A stretch of DNA of 34,022 bases from Bacillota bacterium (GTDB lineage: Bacteria; Bacillota; Desulfitobacteriia; Desulfitobacteriales; JAJXUE01). The notes beneath the pieces are model-generated. The model saw nothing but the letters and a program-made list of their open reading frames with translations. It did not search any database and was not told where the DNA came from. The translations under genes and the position numbers were made by a program. Of the stretch, positions 7,618 through 15,113 are shown piece by piece. The stretch lies in assembly GCA_021811155.1 (NCBI GenBank), contig JAJZPO010000028.1:1-34022 (forward strand), read 5' to 3'. Numbering within the stretch: position 1 is the stretch's first letter; each line of letters begins with the position of its first letter.

Positions 7618-10083
7618 CTACTTCACCACGATATTGACCAGTTTTCCAGGGACTCCGATCACTTTCACGACCTGTTTGCCGGCAATGAGCTGTTGAATTT
7701 TGGGTTCCTCGAGGGCCAGGGTCTCCATTTCCTTTTGCTCCAACCCTGCTGGGACTGCCAGGCGTTCCCTCACCTTGCCGTTAATCTGCACCACGATAGT
7801 AATCTCGTCCTGCACCAGGGCTTCCGGGTCTACCTCCGGCCAGCTTTCCAGGTGCACGCTCCGCCCATTGCCAATGGATTGCCAGAGTTCCTCAGCGATG
7901 TGAGGAGCAAAGGGCGCCAGGAGAACAATCAGGGCCGTTATAGCCTCCCGTACCACCGCCGGGTTTTGTTCCGGATGCTCCCTGTAGGCATAACAGGCGT
8001 TTACCAGCTCCATGATGGCGCTGATGGCGGTGTTGAAGTTAAAGCGGGCGGAAACGTCGTCGGTTACCCGCTTGATCGTCACATGGGTCATCCGCCGCAG
8101 GCTGCGGGCTGCATCGTCCATCTCCCCGGCGCCGTCCGTCTTAAACATCTCGCGATAGTGGTAGACCAGGCGCCACACCCGGTGCAGGAAGCGGTATGAG
8201 CCTTCAACTCCCTGCTCGCTCCATTCCAGATCCTTTTCCGGCGGTGAAGCGAACAGAATGAACAATCTGGCCGTATCGGCGCCGTATTTGGCGATAATCT
8301 CCTCCGGGCTCACCACATTTCCCTTGGATTTGGACATTTTTGAGCCGTACATGCAGACCATGCCCTGGGTCAGGAGGTTCTGAAACGGCTCGTCAAATTT
8401 CAGGTAGCCAAAGTCCCGCAATGCCTTGGTGAAAAAGCGCGAGTACAACAGGTGCAAAATAGCGTGCTCTACCCCGCCCACATACTGGTCCACAGGCATC
8501 CAGTAATTCACATCTTTCTCCTCGAAAGCCTTGTCACGGGAGTTAGGGCTGCAGAACCGCAGATAATACCAGGAAGAGCAGACAAAGGTGTCCATGGTAT
8601 CGGTTTCCCTCCTGGCCTTGCCGCCGCAGGCAGGGCAGGTGGCCTCCAGGAAACTGGGCGAAGTGGTAAGGGGGGATTCCCCGCTGGGCCTGAACTCCAC
8701 GTCCGTGGGCAGGAGCACCGGCAGGTCTTTCTCCGGCACCGGCTGGGTGCCGCACTTTTCACAGTAGAGCATGGGAATGGGCGCACCCCAGTAGCGCTGG
8801 CGGGAAATCAGCCAGTCCCTGAGGCGGAAGTTTATTTTCCTCACCCCGTAGCCCTGGTCTTCGACGTAGTCCGCAATCTTCTCCATGGCAGCTTTATTCT
8901 CCATGCCGTTAAAAGAAGCGGAATTGACCATAATGCCGGGATCATGGTAGGCATCGGTCATGGTATCCGGGTCAAGTTCCCGGTCCCTGGGGCTTATTAC
9001 CACCCGGATGGGCAGGTTGTACTTGCGGGCGAAAGCGAAGTCGCGCTCATCGTGGGCTGGCACACCCATGACCGCGCCGGTGCCGTATTCCATCAGCACG
9101 TAGTTAGCAATCCAGATTGGTACCTTTTCCCCGTTAAGCGGGTTGATGCAATAGCTGCCTATAAAGAGGCCCTCTTTTTCCGTCTCCGTTGAAGTGCGGG
9201 CAATCTCATTTAAACCTTGCGTCTTTTCCACAAAAGCCTGAACTGGTGCTTCGTAAGCAGTGCCCCGGGTCAATTTATCTACCAACGGATGCTCCGGGGC
9301 CAGTACCAGGTAGCTTACCCCGTAGATGGTATCATGCCGGGTGGTATAAACAGTGATATCTTCTGCCGAACCCTCCAGCTGGAAACGCAGTTCCACCCCT
9401 TCACTGCGCCCGATCCAGTTCCGCTGCATGCTCTTCACTTTCTCGGGCCAGCCCGGCAGTTTCTCCAAGTCATCTAAGAGAGTCTGGGCGTAATCGGTAA
9501 TCTTGAAGAACCACTGGGTCAAGTCCTTTTTGGTTACCGGAGTGTCGCAGCGCTCACACGCTCCATCCACCACCTGCTCGTTGGCCAGCACCGTGGCGCA
9601 GGAAGGACACCAGTTGACAGCCGCCTTCTTGCGGTAAACCAGGCCGTGCCGGTAGAACTCCAGGAACAGCCACTGGGTCCACTTATAATAGTCAGGGTGA
9701 CAGGAAGCCACTTCCCTGTCCCAGTCATAGGAAATACCCATCTCATTCAGCTGACGCTTCATGTTGGCGATGTTGTCCCAGGTCCAATCCGAAGGATGAA
9801 TCTGGTGTTTGATGGCGGCATTTTCCGCCGGCAGGCCGAAAGAGTCCCAACCCATGGGGTGAATCACGTTAAACCCCTTCATCCGCTTGAACCGGGCTAT
9901 AACGTCTACAATCGAGTAGTTGCGCACATGCCCAATATGCAAGTTCCCCGATGGATAGGGGAACATTGCCAGAGCGTAATACTTGGGCTTGCCTGCATCC
10001 GCAACCGAAGCGTAAAGGTTAGCTTCCCGCCAATTTTGCTGCCACTTGGCTTCCAACTGTTTAAAGTTGTAGCGCTCGTCCAT
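7618..10083 (-). CDS. leuS: leucyl-tRNA synthetase
   Basis: Class I synthetase that charges tRNA-Leu. 821 residues, normal for bacterial LeuRS. The HIGH signature ([16 protein letters not shown] at 49-52) and KMSKS (582-586) are both intact. A zinc-ribbon-like cluster (CPSC...CERC) lies near residues 160-180. The CP1 editing insert is present with a T-rich TRHDTIYG stretch. The C-terminal anticodon-binding and tail domains reach the stop. ATG start with GGGGGAG about 7 nt upstream. Expression is controlled by the T-box leader just upstream. Confidence 0.98.
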   Translation of the reverse strand: MDERYNFKQLEAKWQQNWREANLYASVADAGKPKYYALAMFPYPSGNLHIGHVRNYSIVDVIARFKRMKGFNVIHPMGWDSFGLPAENAAIKHQIHPSDWTWDNIANMKRQLNEMGISYDWDREVASCHPDYYKWTQWLFLEFYRHGLVYRKKAAVNWCPSCATVLANEQVVDGACERCDTPVTKKDLTQWFFKITDYAQTLLDDLEKLPGWPEKVKSMQRNWIGRSEGVELRFQLEGSAEDITVYTTRHDTIYGVSYLVLAPEHPLVDKLTRGTAYEAPVQAFVEKTQGLNEIARTSTETEKEGLFIGSYCINPLNGEKVPIWIANYVLMEYGTGAVMGVPAHDERDFAFARKYNLPIRVVISPRDRELDPDTMTDAYHDPGIMVNSASFNGMENKAAMEKIADYVEDQGYGVRKINFRLRDWLISRQRYWGAPIPMLYCEKCGTQPVPEKDLPVLLPTDVEFRPSGESPLTTSPSFLEATCPACGGKARRETDTMDTFVCSSWYYLRFCSPNSRDKAFEEKDVNYWMPVDQYVGGVEHAILHLLYSRFFTKALRDFGYLKFDEPFQNLLTQGMVCMYGSKMSKSKGNVVSPEEIIAKYGADTARLFILFASPPEKDLEWSEQGVEGSYRFLHRVWRLVYHYREMFKTDGAGEMDDAARSLRRMTHVTIKRVTDDVSARFNFNTAISAIMELVNACYAYREHPEQNPAVVREAITALIVLLAPFAPHIAEELWQSIGNGRSVHLESWPEVDPEALVQDEITIVVQINGKVRERLAVPAGLEQKEMETLALEEPKIQQLIAGKQVVKVIGVPGKLVNIVVK

Positions 10084-10100
10084 AACAACTCCCCCAGAGT

Positions 10101-10136
10101 AAAAAAATAAATCCCCCGCCCCATCGGGGCGAGAGA
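10101..10136 (-). terminator. leuS T-box attenuator terminator
   Basis: On the minus strand, CGCCCC-GAT-GGGGCG forms the core stem. It can extend four more pairs with G-U wobbles, and is followed by ATTTATTTTTTT. It lies just after the T-box sequence and about 20-35 nt before the leuS start. Confidence 0.85.
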
Positions 10137-10335
10137 CTTTCCCGCGGTACCACCCAATTTGGCAGGACTTGGCCCTGCCCTCTTGCGGCTCTTAACGGCG
10201 CCATCCGTCCCCGGCTACGTGTCACCGGGAAAGCTCCAAGGCGAGTTCGCCGCCAAAGGTTACCGGTTCACACCACCCACCGGCTCTCTTAAACCAAAGG
10301 TTATGGCTACTACTCCCTGTCATTGCCTGCTTTTA
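10101..10335 (-). promoter_or_regulatory. T-box leader (leucine) of leuS
   Basis: On the minus strand the leader shows the hallmark T-box bulge sequence GGGTGGTACCGCGGG (10141-10155). Upstream there is a stem I apical region (AGAGAGCCGG...GTGAACCGG) and GAACTCGCC, where CTC (10243-10245) is the predicted specifier codon for leucine. The antiterminator competes with the terminator at 10117-10131. Uncharged tRNA-Leu should pair with both specifier and T-box and allow read-through into leuS. The 5' boundary is approximate. Confidence 0.92.
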
Positions 10336-10353
10336 GGTGTGCTTTTTTGGTCC

Positions 10354-10500
10354 GAATTCAGAAGTCAGAAGTCAGAATTCAGAATGGTTTGAGCCTACGT
10401 GCAAGCGTCAAAGCTCAGGTGGATTCGCTTGGACAGAAAATACCGTTCGCGGTCCTATTCTGACTCCTGACTCCTGACTCCTAGCTCCTGACCCCTGATT
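10354..10500. repeat. inverted pair of 7-bp-period repeats upstream of the leuS leader
   Basis: AGAAGTC-type units (10354-10385) face GACTCCT-type units (10457-10500) across a 70-bp core, so the two blocks can fold together. The core shows no gene. On the minus strand a TTGACA (10534-10539) lies beyond the block with only a poor -10 (TTAAGC, 10511-10516). If used, the repeats would be transcribed as part of the leuS leader. Confidence 0.7.
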
Positions 10501-10544
10501 CTACCTCATAGCTTAACAAACCATGGGTTTTCATGTCAAGTCTT

Positions 10545-11273
10545 CTAAACCTTGGTCGACACAAACAGCCAACGCTCCGATTCAATGCCGGCCGGCCTGC
10601 CGCTGTAGCCGTCGTAAACCCCGCTCAAGTTCCAGCCTGTCAGCCCTAAAAGCTCCTCTACCCTGGCCAGCTTGAAGGCCTTTTCCAAGTGGACCTCATC
10701 AAATCTGGCATAGGCCGGTCCGCCAGGGGACTTGACAAAGAAAGTGAGCCGCATTTCACACAGGTCCCGGCCCGGGTCAAAGCCGTTCTCCCAGATGTAG
10801 GCCAAGTCCTCTTCCACATGGCTGAAGCTGTTGTCCCCCAACACCTGGCCCAGGTAATAGGGGGTGTTGAGATCGAATATTAACAACTTGGGGTTTAGCT
10901 TATGCAAACCCTGAAAGACCTCCGCCAACTCTGCCTGGCTGGCCAGGTAGTTCATGCTGTCACTGAGACAAATCACAGCGTCAAAATCTCCCAAGGGAGG
11001 AAGCCGGCGCATATCCGCTTTGAAGAGCGGCACCGCAAACTTCCGCAGCTTCCCTTCCGCCACAGCCAGCATCTCTTCCGACAGATCCGCCCCTACCATT
11101 TGATAACCCCTTGAGGCCAGTTCGTATGACATGCTGCCCGTGCCGCAGGCCAAATCCAGCACCCTGGCCTTTGGGGACACCTGGGTTCTGAGAATTTTTT
11201 CCACCACATCAGCCCAATGGCCGGTATCTATGTCCGTTAACCGGTCGTAAACTGCAGCCAAATCCCGGTACAT
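10545..11273 (-). CDS. class I SAM-dependent methyltransferase
   Basis: 242-residue protein with a complete Rossmann-type SAM-binding region: motif I VLDLACGTGSMSYEL (residues 38-52), an acidic end of strand 2 (VGADLSEEML), and motif II-like DFDAVICLSDSMNYL. No additional domain reveals the substrate. The ATG follows directly after the rsfS stop (TAA-ATG), so it is translated from the same message. A methyltransferase in this position between rsfS and leuS is common in related Clostridia, but its target is unknown to me. Confidence 0.85.
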   Translation of the reverse strand: MYRDLAAVYDRLTDIDTGHWADVVEKILRTQVSPKARVLDLACGTGSMSYELASRGYQMVGADLSEEMLAVAEGKLRKFAVPLFKADMRRLPPLGDFDAVICLSDSMNYLASQAELAEVFQGLHKLNPKLLIFDLNTPYYLGQVLGDNSFSHVEEDLAYIWENGFDPGRDLCEMRLTFFVKSPGGPAYARFDEVHLEKAFKLARVEELLGLTGWNLSGVYDGYSGRPAGIESERWLFVSTKV

Positions 11274-11612
11274 TTAAAGATGCACCACCTGGGCATCGCC
11301 CCAAAGGCGTTCCAGATTATAAAAACGGCGCGCCTCTTCCTGCATCACGTGAATTACCAGATCCCCACAGTCTAAAAGCGCCCAGCGGGCCTCAGACAAG
11401 CCCTCAACCCTCAATACTGGCACCCCTGTCCCGGGCAATTTCTCGATCAAATTCTCTGTGATGGCCTTTACTTGGGTCGTCGAATTGCCGGTAACAATCA
11501 GAAAATAATCTGTAACTACCGATATGCCGCGTAAATCCAACAAGATGCTGTCCCGGCCTTTTTTCTCCCCAACGGCTTCCAGCGCTGTTTTCAACTGCTC
11601 GGAATTAATCAA
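11274..11612 (-). CDS. rsfS: ribosome silencing factor RsfS
   Basis: 112-residue protein of the RsfS/Iojap family, which binds L14 on the large ribosomal subunit and blocks subunit joining when nutrients are low. The typical stretch LLDLRGISVVTDYFLIVTGNS is complete, and RWALLDCGDLVIHVMQEEARRFYNLERLWGDA-like C-terminal residues are present. The start is TTG at 11612 with GGAGGGG upstream. It starts 3 nt after the yqeK stop and abuts the methyltransferase, so yqeK-rsfS-methyltransferase is one translational group. Confidence 0.93.
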   Translation of the reverse strand: MINSEQLKTALEAVGEKKGRDSILLDLRGISVVTDYFLIVTGNSTTQVKAITENLIEKLPGTGVPVLRVEGLSEARWALLDCGDLVIHVMQEEARRFYNLERLWGDAQVVHL

Positions 11613-11615
11613 AAA

Positions 11616-12173
11616 TTATTCCCCTCCCATTAGCAAATAATTACGCGCTTCGATTGTCCGGATATGAATCGGTTTCCCTGCCTCCAAGAGGAATCTCAGG
11701 GTATGGTCCAGGGCGCCCAGGATTCCGCTTTGCAAGCCTGACTGGGCCAGCTCGCGCAGACGCTCTGCTCCGGGGTACCTTCTTCCGGGTTCAATCATAT
11801 CCGCCAGATATATAATTTGCTCCAGCTTGCCCATTTTCCTTCTGCCCAAAGTATGGGAGGTTACTGCCAGGAGAATTTCGGGATCTTCAATTCCTAACTC
11901 TGACTCGATGAGATGGGCCCCGACCGGCCCGTGCAGCAGTTCCGGGCAGGCCAGTGAAATATCATCCTCTACTCCCAGTTTACGGGCCAGGGCCACGAGC
12001 TGTTCCGTCGGGAGCTCCCTGGCATAGTCGTGCACCAGACCCGCAATCCTGGCTTTTTGCCGGTCTGTCCCGCTGGACTCCGCCAGTTCCGCCGCTGTTT
12101 GGGCCACGCCCAGGGAATGATTATAGCGCTTGGGACTTAATCTTCGGGCCATCAGAGATTCCAGGCTGTCCAC
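11616..12173 (-). CDS. yqeK: YqeK-type HD phosphohydrolase (Ap4A hydrolase)
   Basis: HD-domain metal-dependent hydrolase. Characterised YqeK proteins cleave diadenosine tetraphosphate symmetrically to ADP. The metal ligands are visible: His in RYNHSLG (19), HD in GLVHDYA (48-49), His in LLHGPVG (81), His in VTSHTLG (107) and Asp in IIYLADMIEPGRR (125). I chose the GTG at 12173 (185 residues, like B. subtilis YqeK) because GGAGGG lies five bases upstream. An in-frame TTG at 12218 overlaps its own apparent ribosome site. It is followed within 3 nt by rsfS, the standard order. Confidence 0.92.
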   Translation of the reverse strand: MDSLESLMARRLSPKRYNHSLGVAQTAAELAESSGTDRQKARIAGLVHDYARELPTEQLVALARKLGVEDDISLACPELLHGPVGAHLIESELGIEDPEILLAVTSHTLGRRKMGKLEQIIYLADMIEPGRRYPGAERLRELAQSGLQSGILGALDHTLRFLLEAGKPIHIRTIEARNYLLMGGE

Positions 12174-12252
12174 GCTGTCCCTCCAAACGAGAAAGTTGAC
12201 AGCGTCCGTGGCTGCCAACTCCTTAATTAAGGTACTAACATAACCTTATGGT

Positions 12253-12281
12253 AAAACCCCTGATTTGTAAAGGAGGGTTTT
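12253..12281 (-). terminator. weak hairpin after the RRM gene
   Basis: AAAACCC (12253-12259) pairs with GGGTTTT (12275-12281) around a 15-nt loop. The T-run on the minus strand lies inside the stem, so termination before yqeK is doubtful. Confidence 0.3.
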
Positions 12282-12286
12282 TAATT

Positions 12287-12538
12287 TTACATCTGTTTCG
12301 GTTTTGCTTCATTCACAGTTATGGGCCTGCCGCCAAATTCTGCCCCATTTAAGCTTTCCACCATTTTTTCAGCGTCTGCGTCACCGACCTCGACAAAACC
12401 AAAGCCGCGGGAACGTCCCGTCTCCCGGTCGGTAATAATCCGGCTGCTGACTACCTCGCCATGGCTGGCGAAAAACTCAGCTAAATCCTCGGGTTTTGTG
12501 GTCCATGGAAGATTTCCTACGTACAGAGTCCGTACCAT
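12287..12538 (-). CDS. small RRM RNA-binding protein
   Basis: 83-residue single RNA-recognition-motif protein. RNP2 is LYVGNL (residues 5-10) and RNP1 is RGFGFVEV (44-51), both with the aromatic residues that stack on RNA. It resembles the cold-inducible Rbp proteins of cyanobacteria and Clostridia that act on single-stranded RNA. The ATG at 12538 has GAGGTGA 8 nt upstream. The reading frame stays open upstream to about 12901 but that part lies within nadD in another frame and is not coding. It sits between nadD and yqeK, which are adjacent in many Firmicutes. Confidence 0.9.
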   Translation of the reverse strand: MVRTLYVGNLPWTTKPEDLAEFFASHGEVVSSRIITDRETGRSRGFGFVEVGDADAEKMVESLNGAEFGGRPITVNEAKPKQM

Positions 12539-12645
12539 GTTGTGTTTCACCTCTTTTAGCCCTTGATTACTGTACCGCATTTGTAGTATGTACATTAAAC
12601 AGGCTAATATACTTTGCTCTTCCAGGCACAAATTAGAGGATTTTT

Positions 12646-13245
12646 TTAGTTTTGATATAGTCCATGCTGAAAAATATAGCTCGCCACATTTTCCGGCACC
12701 AATTCCCTGATGCTTTGTCCGCTTTGCACCCTGCTCCGCACCTGGGTCGAAGAAATGTGCAGGCCCGGTACTTCCAGCGCCTTTACCCGGCTGTGGACGT
12801 ACTGTGGCAGAGCTAGTATTTTCTGCCTGAGCCCGGCATAGCCCGGACGGGCCACAGCGATAAACCGGCAGTACTGCATCAGCCTGGGTACGTCCCGCCA
12901 TGTCAGGATTTCCAGGATGGCGTCGGAGCCGGTGATAAAAAAGAGCTCAGCATCTTCCCCCAGCTGGCGGTGAAAATAGGTGACGGTATCGATGGTATAG
13001 GATTTTCCCGGCTTGCGGATTTCAAAATCCGAAACCTCGAAATATTCCTTTTGGGCAACAGCCCCCTGCACCATCTCCAGCCTGGCCTGGCCCGGTGTGG
13101 AGACACCTGTCTTGTGCGGCGGGTCTCCCGCCGGTACAAAAATAACCTTTTCCAGGCCGAAACCTGCCCGGGCCGCCTCGGCCGCCGCCAAGTGGCCAAG
13201 GTGAATCGGGTCAAAAGTGCCGCCCATCAGACCAATCCGGCGCAT
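12646..13245 (-). CDS. nadD: nicotinate-nucleotide adenylyltransferase
   Basis: Makes deamido-NAD from nicotinate mononucleotide and ATP in NAD synthesis. 199 residues, usual length. The nucleotidyltransferase motif GGTFDPIHLGHL (residues 8-19) with its HxGH is intact, and the C-terminal ISSTQVRSR signature is present. ATG start with GGGGGAGG six bases upstream. Its upstream gap holds a repeat and a long structured region instead of yhbY lying directly adjacent. Confidence 0.96.
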   Translation of the reverse strand: MRRIGLMGGTFDPIHLGHLAAAEAARAGFGLEKVIFVPAGDPPHKTGVSTPGQARLEMVQGAVAQKEYFEVSDFEIRKPGKSYTIDTVTYFHRQLGEDAELFFITGSDAILEILTWRDVPRLMQYCRFIAVARPGYAGLRQKILALPQYVHSRVKALEVPGLHISSTQVRSRVQSGQSIRELVPENVASYIFQHGLYQN

Positions 13246-13267
13246 TCTGCCTCCCCCTAATCAGGAA

Positions 13268-13298
13268 TAGGACAAAGGGGACGGTTCCTTCCGTCCTA
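13268..13298. repeat. GGGGACGGTTC repeat, TAGGAC/GTCCTA flank type
   Basis: GGGGACGGTTC (13277-13287) is framed by TAGGAC (13268-13273) and GTCCTA (13293-13298). The same framed core, in the opposite orientation, occurs at 7514-7546 and a diverged one at 19418-19447. Confidence 0.65.
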
Positions 13299-13317
13299 GC
13301 GAATTTAGTAATTATTT

Positions 13318-13503
13318 GGAACCGGGGTACTTCAGTACACGTAATAAGGCAAGGTTCATTCCATAACTCCTGGCCTCGCTATCTCACGTAGCTGAAAGTA
13401 CCCCCGGAACCTACGATTCGCAATTGCCGTTTACACGAAGGCCTAACAAGTTAAACAAGCCTTCTTTATAACCGCTAGGGAAACAACGGCACTTTGGAAT
13501 CGT
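13318..13503. other. two consecutive long stem-loops, possible structured RNA or mobile palindrome
   Basis: Domain 1: GGAACCGGGGTACTTCAG (from 13318) pairs imperfectly with CTGAAAGTACCCCCGGAACC (to 13411), with partial pairing continuing inward at CACGTA. Domain 2: ACGATTC-N6-GCCGTT (13413-13431) pairs with AACGGC-N6-GAATCGT (13485-13503), and inside it GAAGGC (13438-13443) pairs with GCCTTC (13459-13464). No ORF or SD fits. It lies between yhbY and nadD. I do not recognise a known RNA family in it. Confidence 0.45.
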
Positions 13504-13507
13504 TCTA

Positions 13508-13798
13508 CTAGGGCAGCTCGATTTCCGGTTTTTCCTGCGACCGCCGGTAGAGCAGAAAGTTGCGGCCAATGACCTGGACCAGCTCGGCCTCTGCTGCGGA
13601 TGCCAGCTCCGCTGCGATGTCGCTGGGAGCTTCCAGGCAATTCTGCAGCACTCGGCCCTTGATCAGTTCCCTGGCTTCCAGAACATCCACAGTCTGCGTC
13701 ACCAGGTTAGGGGAGATACCCCCCTTGCCCATTTGGATTACCGGTGTCAGTTCATGGCCCAGGCTTCGTAAATATCTCTTTTGTTTACCTGTTAACAT
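13508..13798 (-). CDS. yhbY: YhbY/CRM-domain ribosome-assembly RNA-binding protein
   Basis: 96-residue single-domain CRS1-YhbY protein. It opens with the canonical LTGKQKRYLRSLGHEL and has the GKGGIS-type GxxG loop (MGKGGISPNL) that contacts RNA. Family members associate with pre-50S ribosomal particles. It lies in the conserved obgE-yhbY-nadD neighbourhood, though here a five-gene-length accessory stretch separates it from obgE. Initiation is unusual: the SD is separated from the ATG by a small hairpin (see 13807-13829). An in-frame TGA upstream rules out an earlier start. Confidence 0.93.
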   Translation of the reverse strand: MLTGKQKRYLRSLGHELTPVIQMGKGGISPNLVTQTVDVLEARELIKGRVLQNCLEAPSDIAAELASAAEAELVQVIGRNFLLYRRSQEKPEIELP

Positions 13799-13806
13799 TT
13801 CAATAG

Positions 13807-13829
13807 CGGCCCGAAGGCCGTTTCACCCC
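13807..13829 (-). promoter_or_regulatory. yhbY ribosome site with hairpin spacer
   Basis: On the minus strand the SD-like GGGGTGA (13823-13829) is 24 nt from the ATG, too far for normal use. Between them lies CGGCC-TTCG-GGCCG (13807-13820), a 5-bp stem with a stable UUCG loop. Folding it would reduce the effective spacing to about 10 nt. Confidence 0.5.
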
Positions 13830-13850
13830 TTTTATTGCATTCTGCGTGTG

Positions 13851-13859
13851 ATTATACCA
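13851..13859 (-). promoter_or_regulatory. extended -10 promoter of yhbY
   Basis: The minus strand reads TGGTATAAT, a perfect -10 with a TGn extension, about 50 nt before the yhbY ATG. No good -35 is visible, which is common for extended -10 promoters. Confidence 0.6.
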
Positions 13860-13913
13860 TAAGAATTCCCAAATAGCATACAGTCCCTATGTTTAAAGTG
13901 TTTAGGCCACGGC

Positions 13914-15113
13914 CTATTCATAACGTAAGGCTTCAATTGGGTCCAGGCGGGCCGCCTTATTGGCAGGGTAGATGCCGAAGAAAACTCCTACAGCGACGGA
14001 AAAGAGCACGGCAATTAAAATGGCGGTCCAGGAAATCAGGGGCGGCCAGTTCAGCAGGTAGGAAGCGAGAATGGCTCCCCCGATGCCAACCACGATGCCG
14101 CAGGCGCCGCCGATCAGGCTGAGCACCACGGCCTCAAGCAAAAACTGCAGCAGAATATCCTTATGCCGGGCGCCCAGGGCCTTGCGGATGCCGATTTCCC
14201 TGGTGCGTTCCGTGACCGAAACCAGCATGATATTCATAATCCCGATCCCGCCAACGAACAGGGATATACCGGCCACCGCCCCAATAATATAGGTGAGGAT
14301 ATCCGCCACCTTTTTCGCGGCGCTCACCAGCTGCTCCACATTAAAAGCCTCATACCGGTCCTGGGTCCCGTGCCGCCTGTTGAGGATTGCCTTCGTGGCA
14401 GAGATGGCGCTGTCCACCAAATCCCTGCTGGCGGCTGTCCCCTCCAGCTGGTCCACCCGGTTGGTCCCGAACATCACTGACCAGGTGGACCAGGGCACAT
14501 ACATATAAGCACGGTCCGGCCCCATATCAAACTGGGCAAAGGCTGACTTTTCCTTTTCAATTACCCCTACCACCATCAAAGGCGTGTTGCGCACAATCAC
14601 CTGTTTGCCGATGGGGTCCACCCCCCGGAACAGTTTGTCGGCGAGGTTCTCATCGATTACAGTCACCCTGCGCTGGGCTGACAGGTCCTCTGTGGAAAAG
14701 AACCTGCCCGGGTTTACGGTGCGGTTGCGCACGACGGCGAAAGACGGAGTTGTCCCCACCACCACCGCCTGAGCCTCGCGTTCTTCTGCCGCTGCTGTGG
14801 CATATTCCACGCTGGCCGGCACTATGTCCTTTACCGAAGTAAGGGCATCCTTGACTGCCTGGGCATCCCGCAGGGTAAGCCTCTCATTGGGCGGAATCGT
14901 ATCTGTATCCACGCTGCGTACATAGACCACAAACAGGTTGACCCCGCTTCGCTCCATTTCCCGTGTTATGGCCGCCCTGCCCCCCTGTCCGATGGCCACC
15001 ACGGCAATAACCGCGGCAATCCCAATGACTATACCCAGCATGGTCAAAAAGGCCCGCAGCTTGTTGGCCCAGATTCCTTCCGCCGCCACCCGTACGCTTT
15101 CCAGCCAATTCAC
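13914..15113 (-). CDS. MacB/FtsX-type ABC transporter permease
   Basis: 399-residue permease: one N-terminal membrane helix (AFLTMLGIVIGIAAVIAVVA), a periplasmic-type MacB_PCD domain of about 200 residues, then three C-terminal helices and the signature ending PANKAARLDPIEALRYE. MacB-type systems use mechanotransmission to push substrates out with an adaptor, and need an ATPase subunit. Here the permease has no fused nucleotide-binding domain, and no ATPase gene is adjacent. The start is GTG directly after the adaptor stop (TAG-GTG), so the two are translationally coupled. The substrate is unknown. Confidence 0.9.
   Translation of the reverse strand: MNWLESVRVAAEGIWANKLRAFLTMLGIVIGIAAVIAVVAIGQGGRAAITREMERSGVNLFVVYVRSVDTDTIPPNERLTLRDAQAVKDALTSVKDIVPASVEYATAAAEEREAQAVVVGTTPSFAVVRNRTVNPGRFFSTEDLSAQRRVTVIDENLADKLFRGVDPIGKQVIVRNTPLMVVGVIEKEKSAFAQFDMGPDRAYMYVPWSTWSVMFGTNRVDQLEGTAASRDLVDSAISATKAILNRRHGTQDRYEAFNVEQLVSAAKKVADILTYIIGAVAGISLFVGGIGIMNIMLVSVTERTREIGIRKALGARHKDILLQFLLEAVVLSLIGGACGIVVGIGGAILASYLLNWPPLISWTAILIAVLFSVAVGVFFGIYPANKAARLDPIEALRYE

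Noticed and set aside
8452-9192. 246-codon plus-strand ORF within leuS
   Set aside because: It lies wholly inside intact leuS and its translation matches nothing I recognise.
10159-10392. 77-codon plus-strand ORF in the leuS leader
   Set aside because: The region is a T-box leader on the minus strand.
12590-12640. TATATT with TTGTGC upstream of the RRM gene as a promoter
   Set aside because: The spacer is about 14 bp, too short for a normal sigma-A promoter.
12539-12901. N-terminal extension of the RRM frame
   Set aside because: It overlaps nadD in another frame, and the ATG at 12538 has a good ribosome site at the exact start of the RRM fold.
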